Counted from the stretch's first letter, positions 1 to 8,695 are shown. The stretch is DNA of 34,558 nucleotides from an uncultured Bacteroidia bacterium (GCA_903904515.1 CAIVCR010000088.1:1-34558); one strand, 5' to 3'. Notes: a model not told the origin generated them from the sequence alone. A program made the numbers and translations.

Positions 1-129
1 CTGGCGGCACAGCCGCCAGCCCTTCCCATCTCTCTTCTCTCCGCATTTCACCTGTCATTGCGAGGAGCTTAGCTTAACAAAATGTTCAGCAGAAACTTAG
101 TCAGTCTGATGCGACGAAGCAATCTTTAG
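1..129. repeat. Intergenic repeat remnants at the window edge
   Basis: Bases 1-19 form a perfect hairpin with 8-bp arms (ctggcggc / gccgccag) around a 3-nt loop. Bases 52-129 start with tgtcattgcgagga and end with gcgacgaagcaatcttt. These are the two ends of a dispersed 'TCATTGCGAGG...CGAAGCAATCT' repeat known from many bacterial genomes, here separated by about 45 unrelated bases. No gene is visible in 1-227. The rest is AT-rich. Confidence 0.5.
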
Positions 130-227
130 GCCATTAAATTATTCTCATTATTTAATGGATTAAAAATATGTATTAGAATACTAAATAATTTAAAAATATT
201 TGAAACGGAATACAAAAATAAAATATA

Positions 228-1586
228 TCACAGACTCCAACCATTCCGGTATTCATAATGAAGAAATTTGTCGGCTTCAGGCAGATTCGGGAAGCTGAAT
301 TTTTCAGGATCCCAGTTTAATACCTGCGTGCTCATTTTTTCCTTTAGTTCTTTGCGGAGCGCAATATTTCCCATCAGTACAGTTTCAGTCAGCGGTCCGG
401 CCCAGTCAAAGTTGGATCCTGCAGGTGCGCCACCTTTGGCAGCAGCTATCCACTCCTCTTCATGTCCCGGAGAAGAGGGAAGGTATGGTGAAGGAACCTT
501 GTAGGTATCCCTTAACGACTTTGGCAGGATTTTATCATCCAGAATCTTTCCTTTATCTCCAATATAGAGGGTGCCGCCTGAGCCCATTTGCATCCCTTCG
601 TCCAGCTCCGGAATCCGCATAGGCCGTAATCCGCCGTCATACCAGGTGAGGGTAACGGGCACCATATTTTCGCGGGCGGGGAACTCATATTTTATCATTG
701 AACCCGATGGATAGGATTCCTGATTCACCAGCGTTGAGACTGCCTGAATACTTGTCGGATATTTCAGTTTAAGCGCACGAAATACAGGGTCAAGAGAATG
801 GCATCCAATATCTCCTAAAGAACCGGTCCCGAAGTCCCACCACCCCCTCCAGTTGAACGGATGATAGGCTGGGTTGTATGGCCGCATTGGTGCAGGTCCG
901 ATAAAAAGATCCCAGTCAACTTCAGCAGGAACAGGAGGGGTATCCGTCGGACGGGCAACTCCCTGAGGCCAGTAAGTATCAATAAATCCACGGTTTGGAC
1001 GGTCTGTCCAAACATGAACTTCATGGATCTGACCAATTACGCCATCCCAGATCATCTCCCTGAGGCGGCGGGTCGGTTCGCCCGCCTGTCCCTGATTCCC
1101 CATCTGGGTGGCGACCTTGTATTCCCTGGCTGCCTGCGTAAGAACTCTGGCTTCATGTACTGTATGGGTAAGCGGTTTTTGGGTAAAGGTATGTTTGCCT
1201 CGTTTGATTGCCTCAAGGCTTATTACTGCGTGGGTGTGGTCAGGTGTTGCGATAACTACTGCATCAATGTCTTTCTGATTGTCAAGCATGAGCCTGAAGT
1301 CTTTGTACTGTTTTGCTTTGGGATAAGTGGCAAAGACTTTCTGGGATGGCTCCCTCCAGTCGATATCGCACAAGGCAACGATATTTTCTGTCCTGGCGAC
1401 ATTGGCCAGATTTCCCTTTCCCATTCCTGCAATGCCAATACCAGCAACATTTAGTTTGTCACTGGGGGCAATGTGCCCTAATCCAGATACGGCATGAGCG
1501 GGAACAATCATCAATCCGGCGGAGGCCAAAGTGGAATTACCTATGAATCCTCTTCGGCTCATCGGTGTAGAAGCGCTGTTTTTCAT
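228..1586 (-). CDS. Tat-exported Gfo/Idh/MocA family oxidoreductase
   Basis: NAD(P)-dependent sugar or cyclitol oxidoreductase family, exported to the periplasm. From the chosen start the protein has 452 residues. A twin-arginine signal (SRRGFIG, then a hydrophobic stretch ending near AHA) is followed by a Rossmann domain with GIGIAGMGKGN and then DIDAVVIATPDHTHA. The family signature EKP-like motif appears as TQKPLTH. The C-terminal half has the GFO/IDH/MocA substrate domain with GTGSLGDIGCHSLDP. The ORF can be extended 16 codons upstream to 1634, but a promoter -7 box at 1632-1639 puts the transcription start inside that extension, so ATG at 1586 is preferred. The neighbouring gene is a sulfatase in the same orientation 0.84 kb upstream. 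Tat-exported members of this family are abundant in Bacteroidota and Planctomycetes. The substrate is unknown. Confidence 0.9.
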   Translation of the reverse strand: MKNSASTPMSRRGFIGNSTLASAGLMIVPAHAVSGLGHIAPSDKLNVAGIGIAGMGKGNLANVARTENIVALCDIDWREPSQKVFATYPKAKQYKDFRLMLDNQKDIDAVVIATPDHTHAVISLEAIKRGKHTFTQKPLTHTVHEARVLTQAAREYKVATQMGNQGQAGEPTRRLREMIWDGVIGQIHEVHVWTDRPNRGFIDTYWPQGVARPTDTPPVPAEVDWDLFIGPAPMRPYNPAYHPFNWRGWWDFGTGSLGDIGCHSLDPVFRALKLKYPTSIQAVSTLVNQESYPSGSMIKYEFPARENMVPVTLTWYDGGLRPMRIPELDEGMQMGSGGTLYIGDKGKILDDKILPKSLRDTYKVPSPYLPSSPGHEEEWIAAAKGGAPAGSNFDWAGPLTETVLMGNIALRKELKEKMSTQVLNWDPEKFSFPNLPEADKFLHYEYRNGWSL

Positions 1587-1631
1587 AAATGAAATATTTA
1601 AGGTGAGAAGTTTCGAGGGTAATCGGTATGA

Positions 1632-1663
1632 CAAATATAATAAAATGATTGATCACTAACAAC
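1632..1663 (-). promoter_or_regulatory. Bacteroidota-type promoter of the Gfo/Idh/MocA gene
   Basis: On the minus strand TATATTTG (1639-1632) matches the -7 consensus TAnnTTTG. GTTG (1663-1660) lies exactly 20 nt upstream and matches the -33 TTTG in three of four bases. The predicted transcription start is near 1625, which decides in favour of the start codon at 1586. Confidence 0.6.
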
Positions 1664-1734
1664 CTTCTTTTCAACAGGATGAATAATTAAGTAATAGGAA
1701 CAATATATTGTCGTATAATTAACAAACGTGCCGT

Positions 1735-1920
1735 CAGGCGCACAATATGGGTAGAAAATATTTCGGAATCTGTGTTTTCGTCCCAGAGTGGACGGGATCT
1801 TTTCCAGCGAGCCTGATTCATATTAAGAATATTCTTAATAAATTTTCTATTTCGTCCACTCTGGGACGAAGGTTCGAATAATAGGTCATTTTCTACCCAT
1901 ATCAAATCCCTGACGGGATT
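1735..1920. repeat. Nested inverted-repeat element, copy 1 (ATGGGTAGAAAAT ... CGTCCC family)
   Basis: Outer arms are ATGGGTAGAAAAT (1747-1759) and its exact complement (1888-1900). Inner arms are CGTCCCAGAGTGGACG (1779-1794) and its exact complement (1853-1868). Both pairs share one centre at 1823.5. A 20-bp perfect palindrome (1821-1840, TATTAAGAAT and its mirror) sits almost at that centre. The flank also carries agggattt / cgtcagg-like ends. A related, shorter copy lies at 23774-23870. The structure resembles a REP or MITE-like non-coding mobile repeat. No transposase is present. Confidence 0.8.
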
Positions 1921-1989
1921 ATCTAAAATTTTTTTTTCAGATAATCAAATATTAAATACGACATTATATCTTTCTTATTACTTATTAGA

Positions 1990-2038
1990 ATTTATCCCCG
2001 TAAAATTAAAATTACACTTTGAATTTACGGGGATAAAT
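1990..2038. repeat. Inverted repeat with 15-bp arms
   Basis: The arms atttatccccgtaaa (1990-2004) and tttacggggataaat (2024-2038) are perfect complements around a 19-nt loop. The element lies about 390 bp downstream of the sulfatase stop, too far for a standard terminator, and there is no T-tract. It could be an RNA hairpin or a repeat unit. Confidence 0.6.
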
Positions 2039-2430
2039 GTTTAAAAAATGTATATCAAAACATTGTTGTTTGGTAAAAACGGGATTTATTAGTTTTGTCA
2101 TAATAACTATTAGATAATTAAAAGATGTGGTAGCGATTTTCAAAAGTAAGCTCCCCCATTTTCTGGATAATGAATCTTAAGATTTGATTTTGTTTTCTTT
2201 TATTATTTCCCGACAAATCCCTTCGGAATCTTCATAAAAAAGGGAGATATTGATGTAATTCATTAACTGATTAAATATTATTGGTTTTTAAAAAAGTGAT
2301 AGATTAATGTATAAACGAAATAGATGGTCTTATTTTGAATTGTTTACGGTATACAGTAAATTTCTTAAATCGTAGTGAATTGAAATTTCACCTCAGTTAA
2401 CAATGAATGAAATTTAATATTTATGACTAC

Positions 2431-3972
2431 TTAATCCCCCAACGTCTTCATTTTAAATATCTCCTGCGTTGCCGGCACATGTTCCCTGACCATGATCTCC
2501 TCCATCTGGTTCACGATTTCAGGATATTGGGCTGAAACATCGTTCAGTTCCTGCAAATCGCTCTCCAGGTTAAATAGTTGGATATGGAGGTTTCCCTTTT
2601 TTATTTCCTGCCTGATCCCTTTCCATTTTCCAAGCCGGATAGCCTGTTGACCGTCTGTTTCGGGAAATTCCCAGTAGAGATATGGGTGAGCTTTTTGTTT
2701 TTCTCCTTGCAGTTCATGAAAGAAACTAATCCCATCTGTCTGTTCCGGTATTTTGACTCCCGTTATTTCACAAAGGGTAGGCAACACATCCCAGAATGCT
2801 GAAATATGGTTACTGACTACCCCTTTTTTAATTTTTTCCGGCCAGCTGGCAATCATCGGCACCCTGATTCCCCCTTCGTGTGTAAACCCTTTTCCCCAGC
2901 CGTATTCATTTTTAAAGGGCCCGGCACTTTTAAACCAGGGTGAGTCTGTCCCTCCGCTGTATGCAGGACCATTGTCAGAGGAAAAGATGATCAGGGTATT
3001 TTCGTACAGTCCAAGATCCTTGAGTTGACTGACCAATAAACCAACCTGCTCATCAAGGTATGAGATCATGGCCGCATATCCGGCGTGCGGATACCGGTGC
3101 GGAAAATAACCCTGATCACCCACATACGGTTTCTCATCCCCGAATTTTTTCACATAATAGTCAACCCACCGCTGGGGGGCCTGAATGGGAACATGCGGGA
3201 TCGTTGTGGCCCAATACATAAAAAACGGGTGATTGCTGTTCTGTTTTACAAATTCGGTCAGTTCTTCAAACATCGGATCACATGCATATTCCTTTAAGGT
3301 AAATTTAGAATAGCTTTTCAGATCATAGGGATCAGCCCCTTTTTCAAGCCCAGTATTGGGTGGAACGGTATCGTTTTTGAGATAAACCCTGCGATCGTTT
3401 TTGTACAAATGAACCGGGTAATAGGTATGTGCCTGTCTCTGACAATTGTAGCCATAGAAAAAGTCGAACCCTTTATGGAGCGGGGTGCTGTTTGTCTGGG
3501 GAGCTCCCAGTCCCCATTTCCCCACTATCCCATTTGTATAACCAGCGGTTTTCAATAGTTGAGCGAAAGTGTTCTCGTTTTCCGGAATAGGACGTTGACC
3601 CTCGAGGGTAGAGTCTGCCAGCATAGCCCGGTAGTCCCATACTTTCCCGCGTTCGGCCCATTCATCGTTTCCGCGGATATAGGCATGTCCTGTATGTTTA
3701 CCGGTAAGAAGTGAGCATCGGGACGGGGCGCATACCGGAGCCCCGGAATAGTGTTGTGTAAACCGTATCCCGGAGGATGCAAGCAAGTCGATATTTGGTG
3801 TTTCAATCAGTTTCTGACCATAACAGCCCAAATCGCCATAACCAAGGTCGTCTGCCAGAATATAGATGATATTGGGTGGAAGGGATTTGTTTTGGGTTTC
3901 TTTTTGGCCATTGGCTGTCTGGAAAGAAATGGCTGCCAAACAAAGTGCCGGAATTATGACTGGTTTTTTCAT
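2431..3972 (-). CDS. Secreted sulfatase (type I, formylglycine-dependent)
   Basis: Hydrolyses sulfate esters, most likely from sulfated carbohydrates, in the periplasm or outside the cell. The 513-residue protein starts with a signal peptide (residues 1-22, ending at NGQ). The metal-binding aspartates are in the ADDLGYGDLG motif near residues 40-49. The core signature CAPSR is at residues 81-85, where C81 would be converted to formylglycine, followed by CSLLTGKHTGH. The later SSDNGPAYSG motif carries the other metal ligands. No sulfatase-maturating enzyme gene is in the window, so an unlinked one is needed. The start has a good signal peptide directly after it. The exact substrate cannot be told from sequence. 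An arylsulfatase A-like annotation would fit. Confidence 0.93.
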   Translation of the reverse strand: MKKPVIIPALCLAAISFQTANGQKETQNKSLPPNIIYILADDLGYGDLGCYGQKLIETPNIDLLASSGIRFTQHYSGAPVCAPSRCSLLTGKHTGHAYIRGNDEWAERGKVWDYRAMLADSTLEGQRPIPENENTFAQLLKTAGYTNGIVGKWGLGAPQTNSTPLHKGFDFFYGYNCQRQAHTYYPVHLYKNDRRVYLKNDTVPPNTGLEKGADPYDLKSYSKFTLKEYACDPMFEELTEFVKQNSNHPFFMYWATTIPHVPIQAPQRWVDYYVKKFGDEKPYVGDQGYFPHRYPHAGYAAMISYLDEQVGLLVSQLKDLGLYENTLIIFSSDNGPAYSGGTDSPWFKSAGPFKNEYGWGKGFTHEGGIRVPMIASWPEKIKKGVVSNHISAFWDVLPTLCEITGVKIPEQTDGISFFHELQGEKQKAHPYLYWEFPETDGQQAIRLGKWKGIRQEIKKGNLHIQLFNLESDLQELNDVSAQYPEIVNQMEEIMVREHVPATQEIFKMKTLGD

Positions 3973-4102
3973 TTACCTGTTTTTAGGGGTCCTAAATGTA
4001 CGTATAAAACTTCAATTCAATCATTTTCTTAACTTTTTACGATCAATTTTCCTTTAACTTGATTGGGGATAACAAAGAGATTTTAAATATTTTTGCAATC
4101 CC

Positions 4103-4134
4103 TTTGGTAGAAAAGGATAGATTGTTTACTTTTG
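4103..4134 (+). promoter_or_regulatory. Promoter of rplU-rpmA
   Basis: TTTG (4103-4106), a 20-nt spacer, then TACTTTTG (4127-4134). This is a full match to the Bacteroidota consensus TTTG-N19-21-TAnnTTTG. The predicted start near 4141 leaves a leader of about 75 nt before rplU. Confidence 0.85.
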
Positions 4135-4215
4135 CACTCCAATTGTTCAGGTAGGCTTTAAAAGAGGAGACGTCGGTTTCCCGCCCACCGGACCCAAATA
4201 AAATAAATTGTAAGC

Positions 4216-4527
4216 ATGTACGCAATTGTAGAAATCGCCGGACAACAGTTTAAGGTTGAGAAAGAAAGAAAAGTTTATGTACACCGCCTTCCACAGGAAG
4301 AGGGTGCCGATGTAACTTTTGAAAAAGTTTTGTTAGTTGACAATGAGGGTGTTATCAGTATTGGTGCCCCGGTAGTTGAAGGTGCTAAAGTTACCGCTAC
4401 GGTACTTAAACATCTTAAGGGTGATAAAGTTATCGTCTTCAAGAAAAAACGCCGTAAGGGTTACAAGAAGAAAAACGGTCACCGTCAATACCTGACACAG
4501 ATTCAAATTACAGAAGTTTTAGCGTAA
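4216..4527 (+). CDS. rplU: 50S ribosomal protein L21
   Basis: Structural protein of the large ribosomal subunit that binds 23S rRNA. The 103-residue length is standard. It begins [15 protein letters not shown], the classic L21 N-terminus, and has the basic [16 protein letters not shown] segment near the C-terminus followed by TQIQITEV. It is followed after 19 nt by rpmA, the conserved partner. No Shine-Dalgarno sequence is visible, as is usual in the phylum. The 5' leader between 4141 and 4215 contains a short hairpin (gtcggt ... accggac, about 4171-4194) that might serve ribosomal protein autoregulation. Confidence 0.98.
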   Translation: MYAIVEIAGQQFKVEKERKVYVHRLPQEEGADVTFEKVLLVDNEGVISIGAPVVEGAKVTATVLKHLKGDKVIVFKKKRRKGYKKKNGHRQYLTQIQITEVLA

Positions 4528-4546
4528 ATTTTAAAAAAGATTATCG

Positions 4547-4813
4547 ATGGCACATAAAAAAGGAGCCGGTAGTTCGAAGAACGGCCGCGAATCTCAAAGT
4601 AAACGTCTAGGCGTTAAAATTTATGGTGGACAGGCTGCAACAGCGGGTAATATCCTTATTCGTCAGCGCGGAACTGCTCATCACCCAGGTGCAAATGTTG
4701 GTATTGGCCGCGACCATACCCTTTTTGCATTGATCGATGGAACTGTTGAATTCCAGAAGAAGAGAAATGATAAATCATACGTTTCTGTTCTCCCTTTCAA
4801 AACGGTAGAGTAA
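4547..4813 (+). CDS. rpmA: 50S ribosomal protein L27
   Basis: Large-subunit protein whose N-terminal tail reaches the peptidyl transferase centre. The 88 residues start [16 protein letters not shown], so the N-terminus is of the non-cleaved type and lacks the extension removed by Prp in Firmicutes. The core motif [20 protein letters not shown]-like stretch is intact. It lies 19 nt after rplU and is closed by a terminator at 4836-4878. Confidence 0.98.
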   Translation: MAHKKGAGSSKNGRESQSKRLGVKIYGGQAATAGNILIRQRGTAHHPGANVGIGRDHTLFALIDGTVEFQKKRNDKSYVSVLPFKTVE

Positions 4814-4835
4814 CCCGTTCATAGGAAATATTATT

Positions 4836-4878
4836 AATCTCCTGTTTTGTTACATTGTAATGAAGCAGGAGATTTTTT
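4836..4878 (+). terminator. Rho-independent terminator after rpmA
   Basis: The arms aatctcctg (4836-4844) and caggagatt (4866-4874) form a perfect 9-bp stem that runs into a T-tract (4873-4878). Confidence 0.85.
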
Positions 4879-4883
4879 ATTTG

Positions 4884-4960
4884 TACTTTTGATAACGGTA
4901 TAAAAAACAAGCAGAAATAGGTTGAAATAAATAGAAATATCTGGAAATAAGTAGAAACTA
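4884..4960 (+). promoter_or_regulatory. serS promoter -7 box and a 10-bp phased GAAATA array in its leader
   Basis: TACTTTTG (4884-4891) matches the -7 consensus, but no TTTG lies at the right distance upstream. It is followed at 4911-4960 by five exact 10-bp periods of nnnGAAAnnn (gcagaaatag, gttgaaataa, atagaaatat, ctggaaataa, gtagaaacta). This would be curved DNA or an unstructured A-rich leader before serS. Confidence 0.5.
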
Positions 4961-4993
4961 CATAGACTATAGAAACAACAGAAACAATAAGAC

Positions 4994-6271
4994 ATGTTAA
5001 ACTTAAAATTCATTCAGGATAATCCTGAATTGGTTATTGAAAAGCTCGCTGTTAAGCGGTTTGACGCACGGGCAATTGTTGGAAAGGTCATCGATCTCTA
5101 CAAAAGGCGCAACGAGGTTCAAAATGAAGCAGAAACTCAGAAGGCTGAAATGAACAGGATTTCAAAAGAGATTGGAATACTGATTAAAGAGGGGAAGAAT
5201 ACTGAAGCAAACCAGGCGAAGGAGCAGACAGTGCAACTGAAGGAACAAATTAAGAGTTTTGAAGGAGAGTTCGGCGTTATTGACGAAGAGCTTGCACAAC
5301 TTCAGGTTTTGCTCCCTAACCTTCCTTCCTCACTGGTTCCCGCGGGAAAAGGGGCAGAGGATAATGAAATTGTTGCCACGGGTGGAGAGATGCCTGTTTT
5401 ACCGGAAGGGGCTAAACCACACTGGGAGTTAGCAACGCAATATGATTTGATTGACTTTGAGCTCGGTGTGAAGATCACAGGCGCCGGATTCCCTGTATAT
5501 AAAGGTTTTGGAGCCAGGATTCAACGTGCATTGATTAACTTCTTTCTCGATCAGGCCCGCGAGCAAGGGTATCTGGAGGTTCAACCGCCTTACCTGGTCA
5601 ATGAAGCCTCGGGATTTGGAACCGGACAGCTTCCCGATAAAGAGGGACAAATGTATCATGATGCCACAGACAACCTGTACCTTATACCAACAGCAGAGGT
5701 CCCTGTTACCAATATATTCCGTGACGTTATTGTGGAAGAAAAAGATCTTCCGATTAAGACTACTGCATATTCGGCTTGTTTCCGCAGGGAGGCTGGCTCT
5801 TACGGCAAAGATGTGCGCGGATTAAACCGGCTGCACCAGTTCGACAAAGTCGAGATTGTGCAGGTTGCCCATCCTGATAAATCGTATGACTCATTGACAG
5901 ATATGGTGGCTTATGTTCAGACTCTTGTTGAAAAACTCGGTTTACCTTACCGGATATTAAGGCTCTGTGGCGGCGATATGAGTTTCACATCTGCCCTTAC
6001 CTATGACTTTGAAGTGTGGTCTGCCGCCCAGGAACGTTGGCTGGAGGTCTCATCTGTCTCCAACTTTGAATCATTTCAGGCTACCCGTCTCAAGCTTCGT
6101 TTTCGCGAGGAGGGGCGCGCCAAGCCTACTATTGCCCATACACTGAACGGTAGCGCACTTGCTTTGCCGCGTATCGTGGCCGCAATTCTTGAAAATTATC
6201 AGACCCCTGAAGGAATTCGTATTCCCAAAGTGCTTATCCCTTATATGGGTGGATGTGAAATAATCCAATAA
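4994..6271 (+). CDS. serS: Seryl-tRNA synthetase
   Basis: Class II aminoacyl-tRNA synthetase that charges tRNA-Ser with serine in the cytoplasm. The 425-residue length is typical. The N-terminal coiled-coil arm spans about residues 25-105 (rich in K, E and Q) and would grip the long variable arm of tRNA-Ser. The catalytic domain has motif 2 (FRREAGSYGKDVRGLNRLHQ) and motif 3 (NGSALALPRIVAAILENYQ). The start ATG gives the usual MLNLKFIQDNPE N-terminus. It is monocistronic by spacing, with an inverted repeat following its stop. Confidence 0.98.
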   Translation: MLNLKFIQDNPELVIEKLAVKRFDARAIVGKVIDLYKRRNEVQNEAETQKAEMNRISKEIGILIKEGKNTEANQAKEQTVQLKEQIKSFEGEFGVIDEELAQLQVLLPNLPSSLVPAGKGAEDNEIVATGGEMPVLPEGAKPHWELATQYDLIDFELGVKITGAGFPVYKGFGARIQRALINFFLDQAREQGYLEVQPPYLVNEASGFGTGQLPDKEGQMYHDATDNLYLIPTAEVPVTNIFRDVIVEEKDLPIKTTAYSACFRREAGSYGKDVRGLNRLHQFDKVEIVQVAHPDKSYDSLTDMVAYVQTLVEKLGLPYRILRLCGGDMSFTSALTYDFEVWSAAQERWLEVSSVSNFESFQATRLKLRFREEGRAKPTIAHTLNGSALALPRIVAAILENYQTPEGIRIPKVLIPYMGGCEIIQ

Positions 6272-6320
6272 TCGGTCAATTTGTATTGCTGGGTCAGGAA
6301 GAGAATAGTGAAAAAACTAA

Positions 6321-6356
6321 TTTAAGAGCCGGCTTTTTTAAAAGCCGGCTCTTAAA
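6321..6356. terminator. Strong hairpin after serS, probable terminator
   Basis: The arms tttaagagccggctttt (6321-6337) and aaaagccggctcttaaa (6340-6356) are perfect complements of 17 bp. The inner T/A run may act as the T-tract on either strand, since no T-run follows the stem. Bases 6357-6554 hold the kup promoter candidate and nothing else I recognise. Confidence 0.6.
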
Positions 6357-6500
6357 TTTAACATTTATTAATTATTTAATATTGGATTAACAAATCTTAA
6401 TTGTCACATTGATAATTATATAGGTCTATATGAGAGCCTTATATTCTGATTTTAGTGACTTTATTCATTTCCCACAAGGATAATTTTTCAAATTGCTGAC

Positions 6501-6508
6501 TACATTTG
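6501..6508 (+). promoter_or_regulatory. Possible kup promoter -7 box
   Basis: TACATTTG matches TAnnTTTG and lies 47 nt before the kup start. No TTTG is found at the expected -33 position, so this is a weak call. Confidence 0.4.
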
Positions 6509-6554
6509 CCCCTGTTTTCTCTAAAAAAATCATAATAAAATTAGGTTAATCTTT

Positions 6555-8501
6555 ATGGATAAACAACATAGCGGGATTGCGAAAGTCTCATTTGCCGGGT
6601 TAGTGATCACTTTAGGTATTGTTTTTGGGGATCTTGGAACAAGCCCGCTTTACACAATGAGTGCAATCATTGATGCTTCAACTATTTACAACAAGGAGTT
6701 GATTTTTGGTGCTTTATCCTGTATCTTCTGGACCCTGACAATTCAAACGACAGTTAAATACGTAATCATTACCCTTCGGGCTGATAACCACGGTGAGGGG
6801 GGGATATTTGCCCTTTTTGCCCTGATCAGACGAAAAAATAACTGGATTGCCATCCTGACAATGATCGGAGGTAGTGCCTTACTGGCCGATGGTGTTATAA
6901 CACCTTCAATTACTGTTACATCTGCCGTTGAGGGTCTTGAATTGCTGTATCCGCATATTATGGTTGTGCCGGTTGTTCTTACCATTTTATCTGTTCTTTT
7001 CTTTTTTCAGCAATTTGGGACGGGTTTTATGGGTAAAGCATTTGGACCTGTGATGTTCATTTGGTTCTCGATGCTAGCGGTATTAGGGCTTAACTACCTG
7101 GTAAAGGATCCGGGCGTTTTGGCAGCGTTGAACCCTTATTATGCCATAAACTTCATTACGAACTACCCGAATGCCATTATCCTTCTTGGAGCTGTTTTCC
7201 TGGCAACCACCGGTGCTGAAGCCTTATATTCCGACCTTGGACATTGCGGCATACAGAATATTCGCATTTCCTGGATGTTTGTGAAATTATCATTACTGAT
7301 CAATTATTTCGGACAAGGGGCCTATTTGCTCAACCATATGGATCATATGAACAGCGCAAATCCATTTTTTGCCATAATGCCACAATGGTTTCTGCTGCCC
7401 GGAGTTATCATTGCAACTGCCGCTTCAGTCATTGCAAGTCAGGCTTTAATAAGCGGATCCTACACCTTGATCAGTGAGGCAGTCTCCTTGAATATCTGGC
7501 CAAAGATCAGAATAAACTATCCAACGGATATCAAGGGGCAGGTTTATATTCCTTTTGTAAACTGGTTCCTTTGGGTGGCATGTACATTTGTGGTATTATA
7601 TTTCAGGGAATCATCCAACATGCAGGCCGCTTACGGACTTTCAATAACCATTACCATGATTATGACAACATCCCTGCTGTCGTACCATTTAAGGAACAGA
7701 AAGGTTCCATGGGTATATATCATTCTTTTACTTACTGTATTTCTGTCAATTGAGGGGACATTTTTATATGCCAACCTGCATAAATTTGCAAATGGTGGTT
7801 GGTTGACCATTGCTTTAGCCTTTGTTTTCTTTATCGTAATGTATGGATGGTATTTTGGTCGGAAAATTAAGAATAAGTACATCAGTTTTGTAAATGTTAA
7901 TAAGGACCCGGGTATTTTCAGGGAGCTCAGTGCTGATACCTCAGTGCCAAAAATTGCAACAAACCTTATTTACATTACCAAAGCAAACCGGCGGGATCAG
8001 ATCGAGGCGAAAATCATGTATTCAATTTTCAATAAACACCCCAAAAGAGCCAGTACCTATTGGTTTCTTCATATCGATAACCTGGAAACTCCAAATACTT
8101 TTGAATATGTGGTTCATCATATGATACCTGGTGTACTGATTAAGGTAGACTTCAGGCTTGGCTTTAAGATTGAACGTAAAATTAACCTCTATTTTAAAGA
8201 AGTAATTGAAGATTTGGTTAGGAGTGGTGAGATAAGTATGGTCAGTCAGTACGATTCGCTTAAAGCTCACAATATTCCCGCAGATTGCCTCTATGTGAAC
8301 CTGGACAGGATACTGATCAGTGATTACAAACTGCCGCTGCAGCAAAGCTTTATTATGGGGCTTCATAACTTTATCCGGAAGATAAGTATCAATGATGTGA
8401 AGGCTCTGGGGCTCGATTCATCGAATGTTATCGAAGAGAAGGTACCAATTGTAATTGAGCAGCAACTTAAAAAGAGAATCATGCGGGTAAATCTCCCCTA
8501 A
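6555..8501 (+). CDS. kup: KUP/HAK/KT-family potassium uptake protein
   Basis: Inner-membrane K+ uptake carrier, probably proton-coupled. The 648 residues include about twelve membrane helices in the first 440 residues, followed by a cytoplasmic C-terminal domain typical of the family. Family signatures are GDLGTSPLYT near residue 25, DNHGEGGIFALFALIRR near residue 78 and ADGVITPSITVTSAVEGLE near residue 111. The gene has its own promoter candidate and is closed by a terminator at 8557-8606, so it is probably transcribed alone and is not part of the carotenoid operon that follows. Confidence 0.95.
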   Translation: MDKQHSGIAKVSFAGLVITLGIVFGDLGTSPLYTMSAIIDASTIYNKELIFGALSCIFWTLTIQTTVKYVIITLRADNHGEGGIFALFALIRRKNNWIAILTMIGGSALLADGVITPSITVTSAVEGLELLYPHIMVVPVVLTILSVLFFFQQFGTGFMGKAFGPVMFIWFSMLAVLGLNYLVKDPGVLAALNPYYAINFITNYPNAIILLGAVFLATTGAEALYSDLGHCGIQNIRISWMFVKLSLLINYFGQGAYLLNHMDHMNSANPFFAIMPQWFLLPGVIIATAASVIASQALISGSYTLISEAVSLNIWPKIRINYPTDIKGQVYIPFVNWFLWVACTFVVLYFRESSNMQAAYGLSITITMIMTTSLLSYHLRNRKVPWVYIILLLTVFLSIEGTFLYANLHKFANGGWLTIALAFVFFIVMYGWYFGRKIKNKYISFVNVNKDPGIFRELSADTSVPKIATNLIYITKANRRDQIEAKIMYSIFNKHPKRASTYWFLHIDNLETPNTFEYVVHHMIPGVLIKVDFRLGFKIERKINLYFKEVIEDLVRSGEISMVSQYDSLKAHNIPADCLYVNLDRILISDYKLPLQQSFIMGLHNFIRKISINDVKALGLDSSNVIEEKVPIVIEQQLKKRIMRVNLP

Positions 8502-8556
8502 TCCTCTGAAAGATTTGTAAAGCCGGTTTGAAACTCCGAAGGCACTTTCAGCAGTT

Positions 8557-8606
8557 AAGCCTTGTATCTTCTAATCCCAATTTCAGAAGCTACAAGGCTT
8601 TTCTAT
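8557..8606 (+). terminator. Terminator after kup
   Basis: The stem aagccttgta (8557-8566) plus cttct pairs with agaag (8585-8589) plus tacaaggctt (8591-8600), with one internal mismatch, and runs into a T-rich stretch. Confidence 0.8.
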
Positions 8607-8621
8607 TTTGCTTAAAAACAA

Positions 8622-8652
8622 TTTATTGATAAACTTTTAACCGCTAACTTTG
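8622..8652 (+). promoter_or_regulatory. Promoter of the carotenoid operon
   Basis: TTTA (8622-8625), a 19-nt spacer, then TAACTTTG (8645-8652). The -7 box is a full match and the -33 box matches three of four bases. The predicted start is near 8659, about 37 nt before crtB. Confidence 0.65.
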
Positions 8653-8695
8653 TTTCTATTAATATTAATGGCTGTTTTTTATTAATTAGTGTCCG

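Larger units (their letters stand above)
1587..2430. other. Intergenic gap of 0.84 kb, AT-rich, with two inverted-repeat elements
   Basis: No credible gene. It holds the promoter at 1632-1663, a nested inverted-repeat element at about 1735-1920 and a second inverted repeat at 1990-2038. From 2040 to 2430 I see only AT-rich sequence without ORFs or a recognisable RNA. Confidence 0.6.

Noticed and set aside
861-1454. Plus-strand ORF of 197 codons inside the oxidoreductase gene
   Set aside because: It is antisense to a well conserved gene. The sequence is composed of cysteine- and arginine-rich stretches with no recognisable domain.
1587-1634. N-terminal extension of the Gfo/Idh/MocA protein
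   Set aside because: The promoter -7 box at 1632-1639 lies over the extended start codon, and the Tat signal is placed normally from the ATG at 1586.
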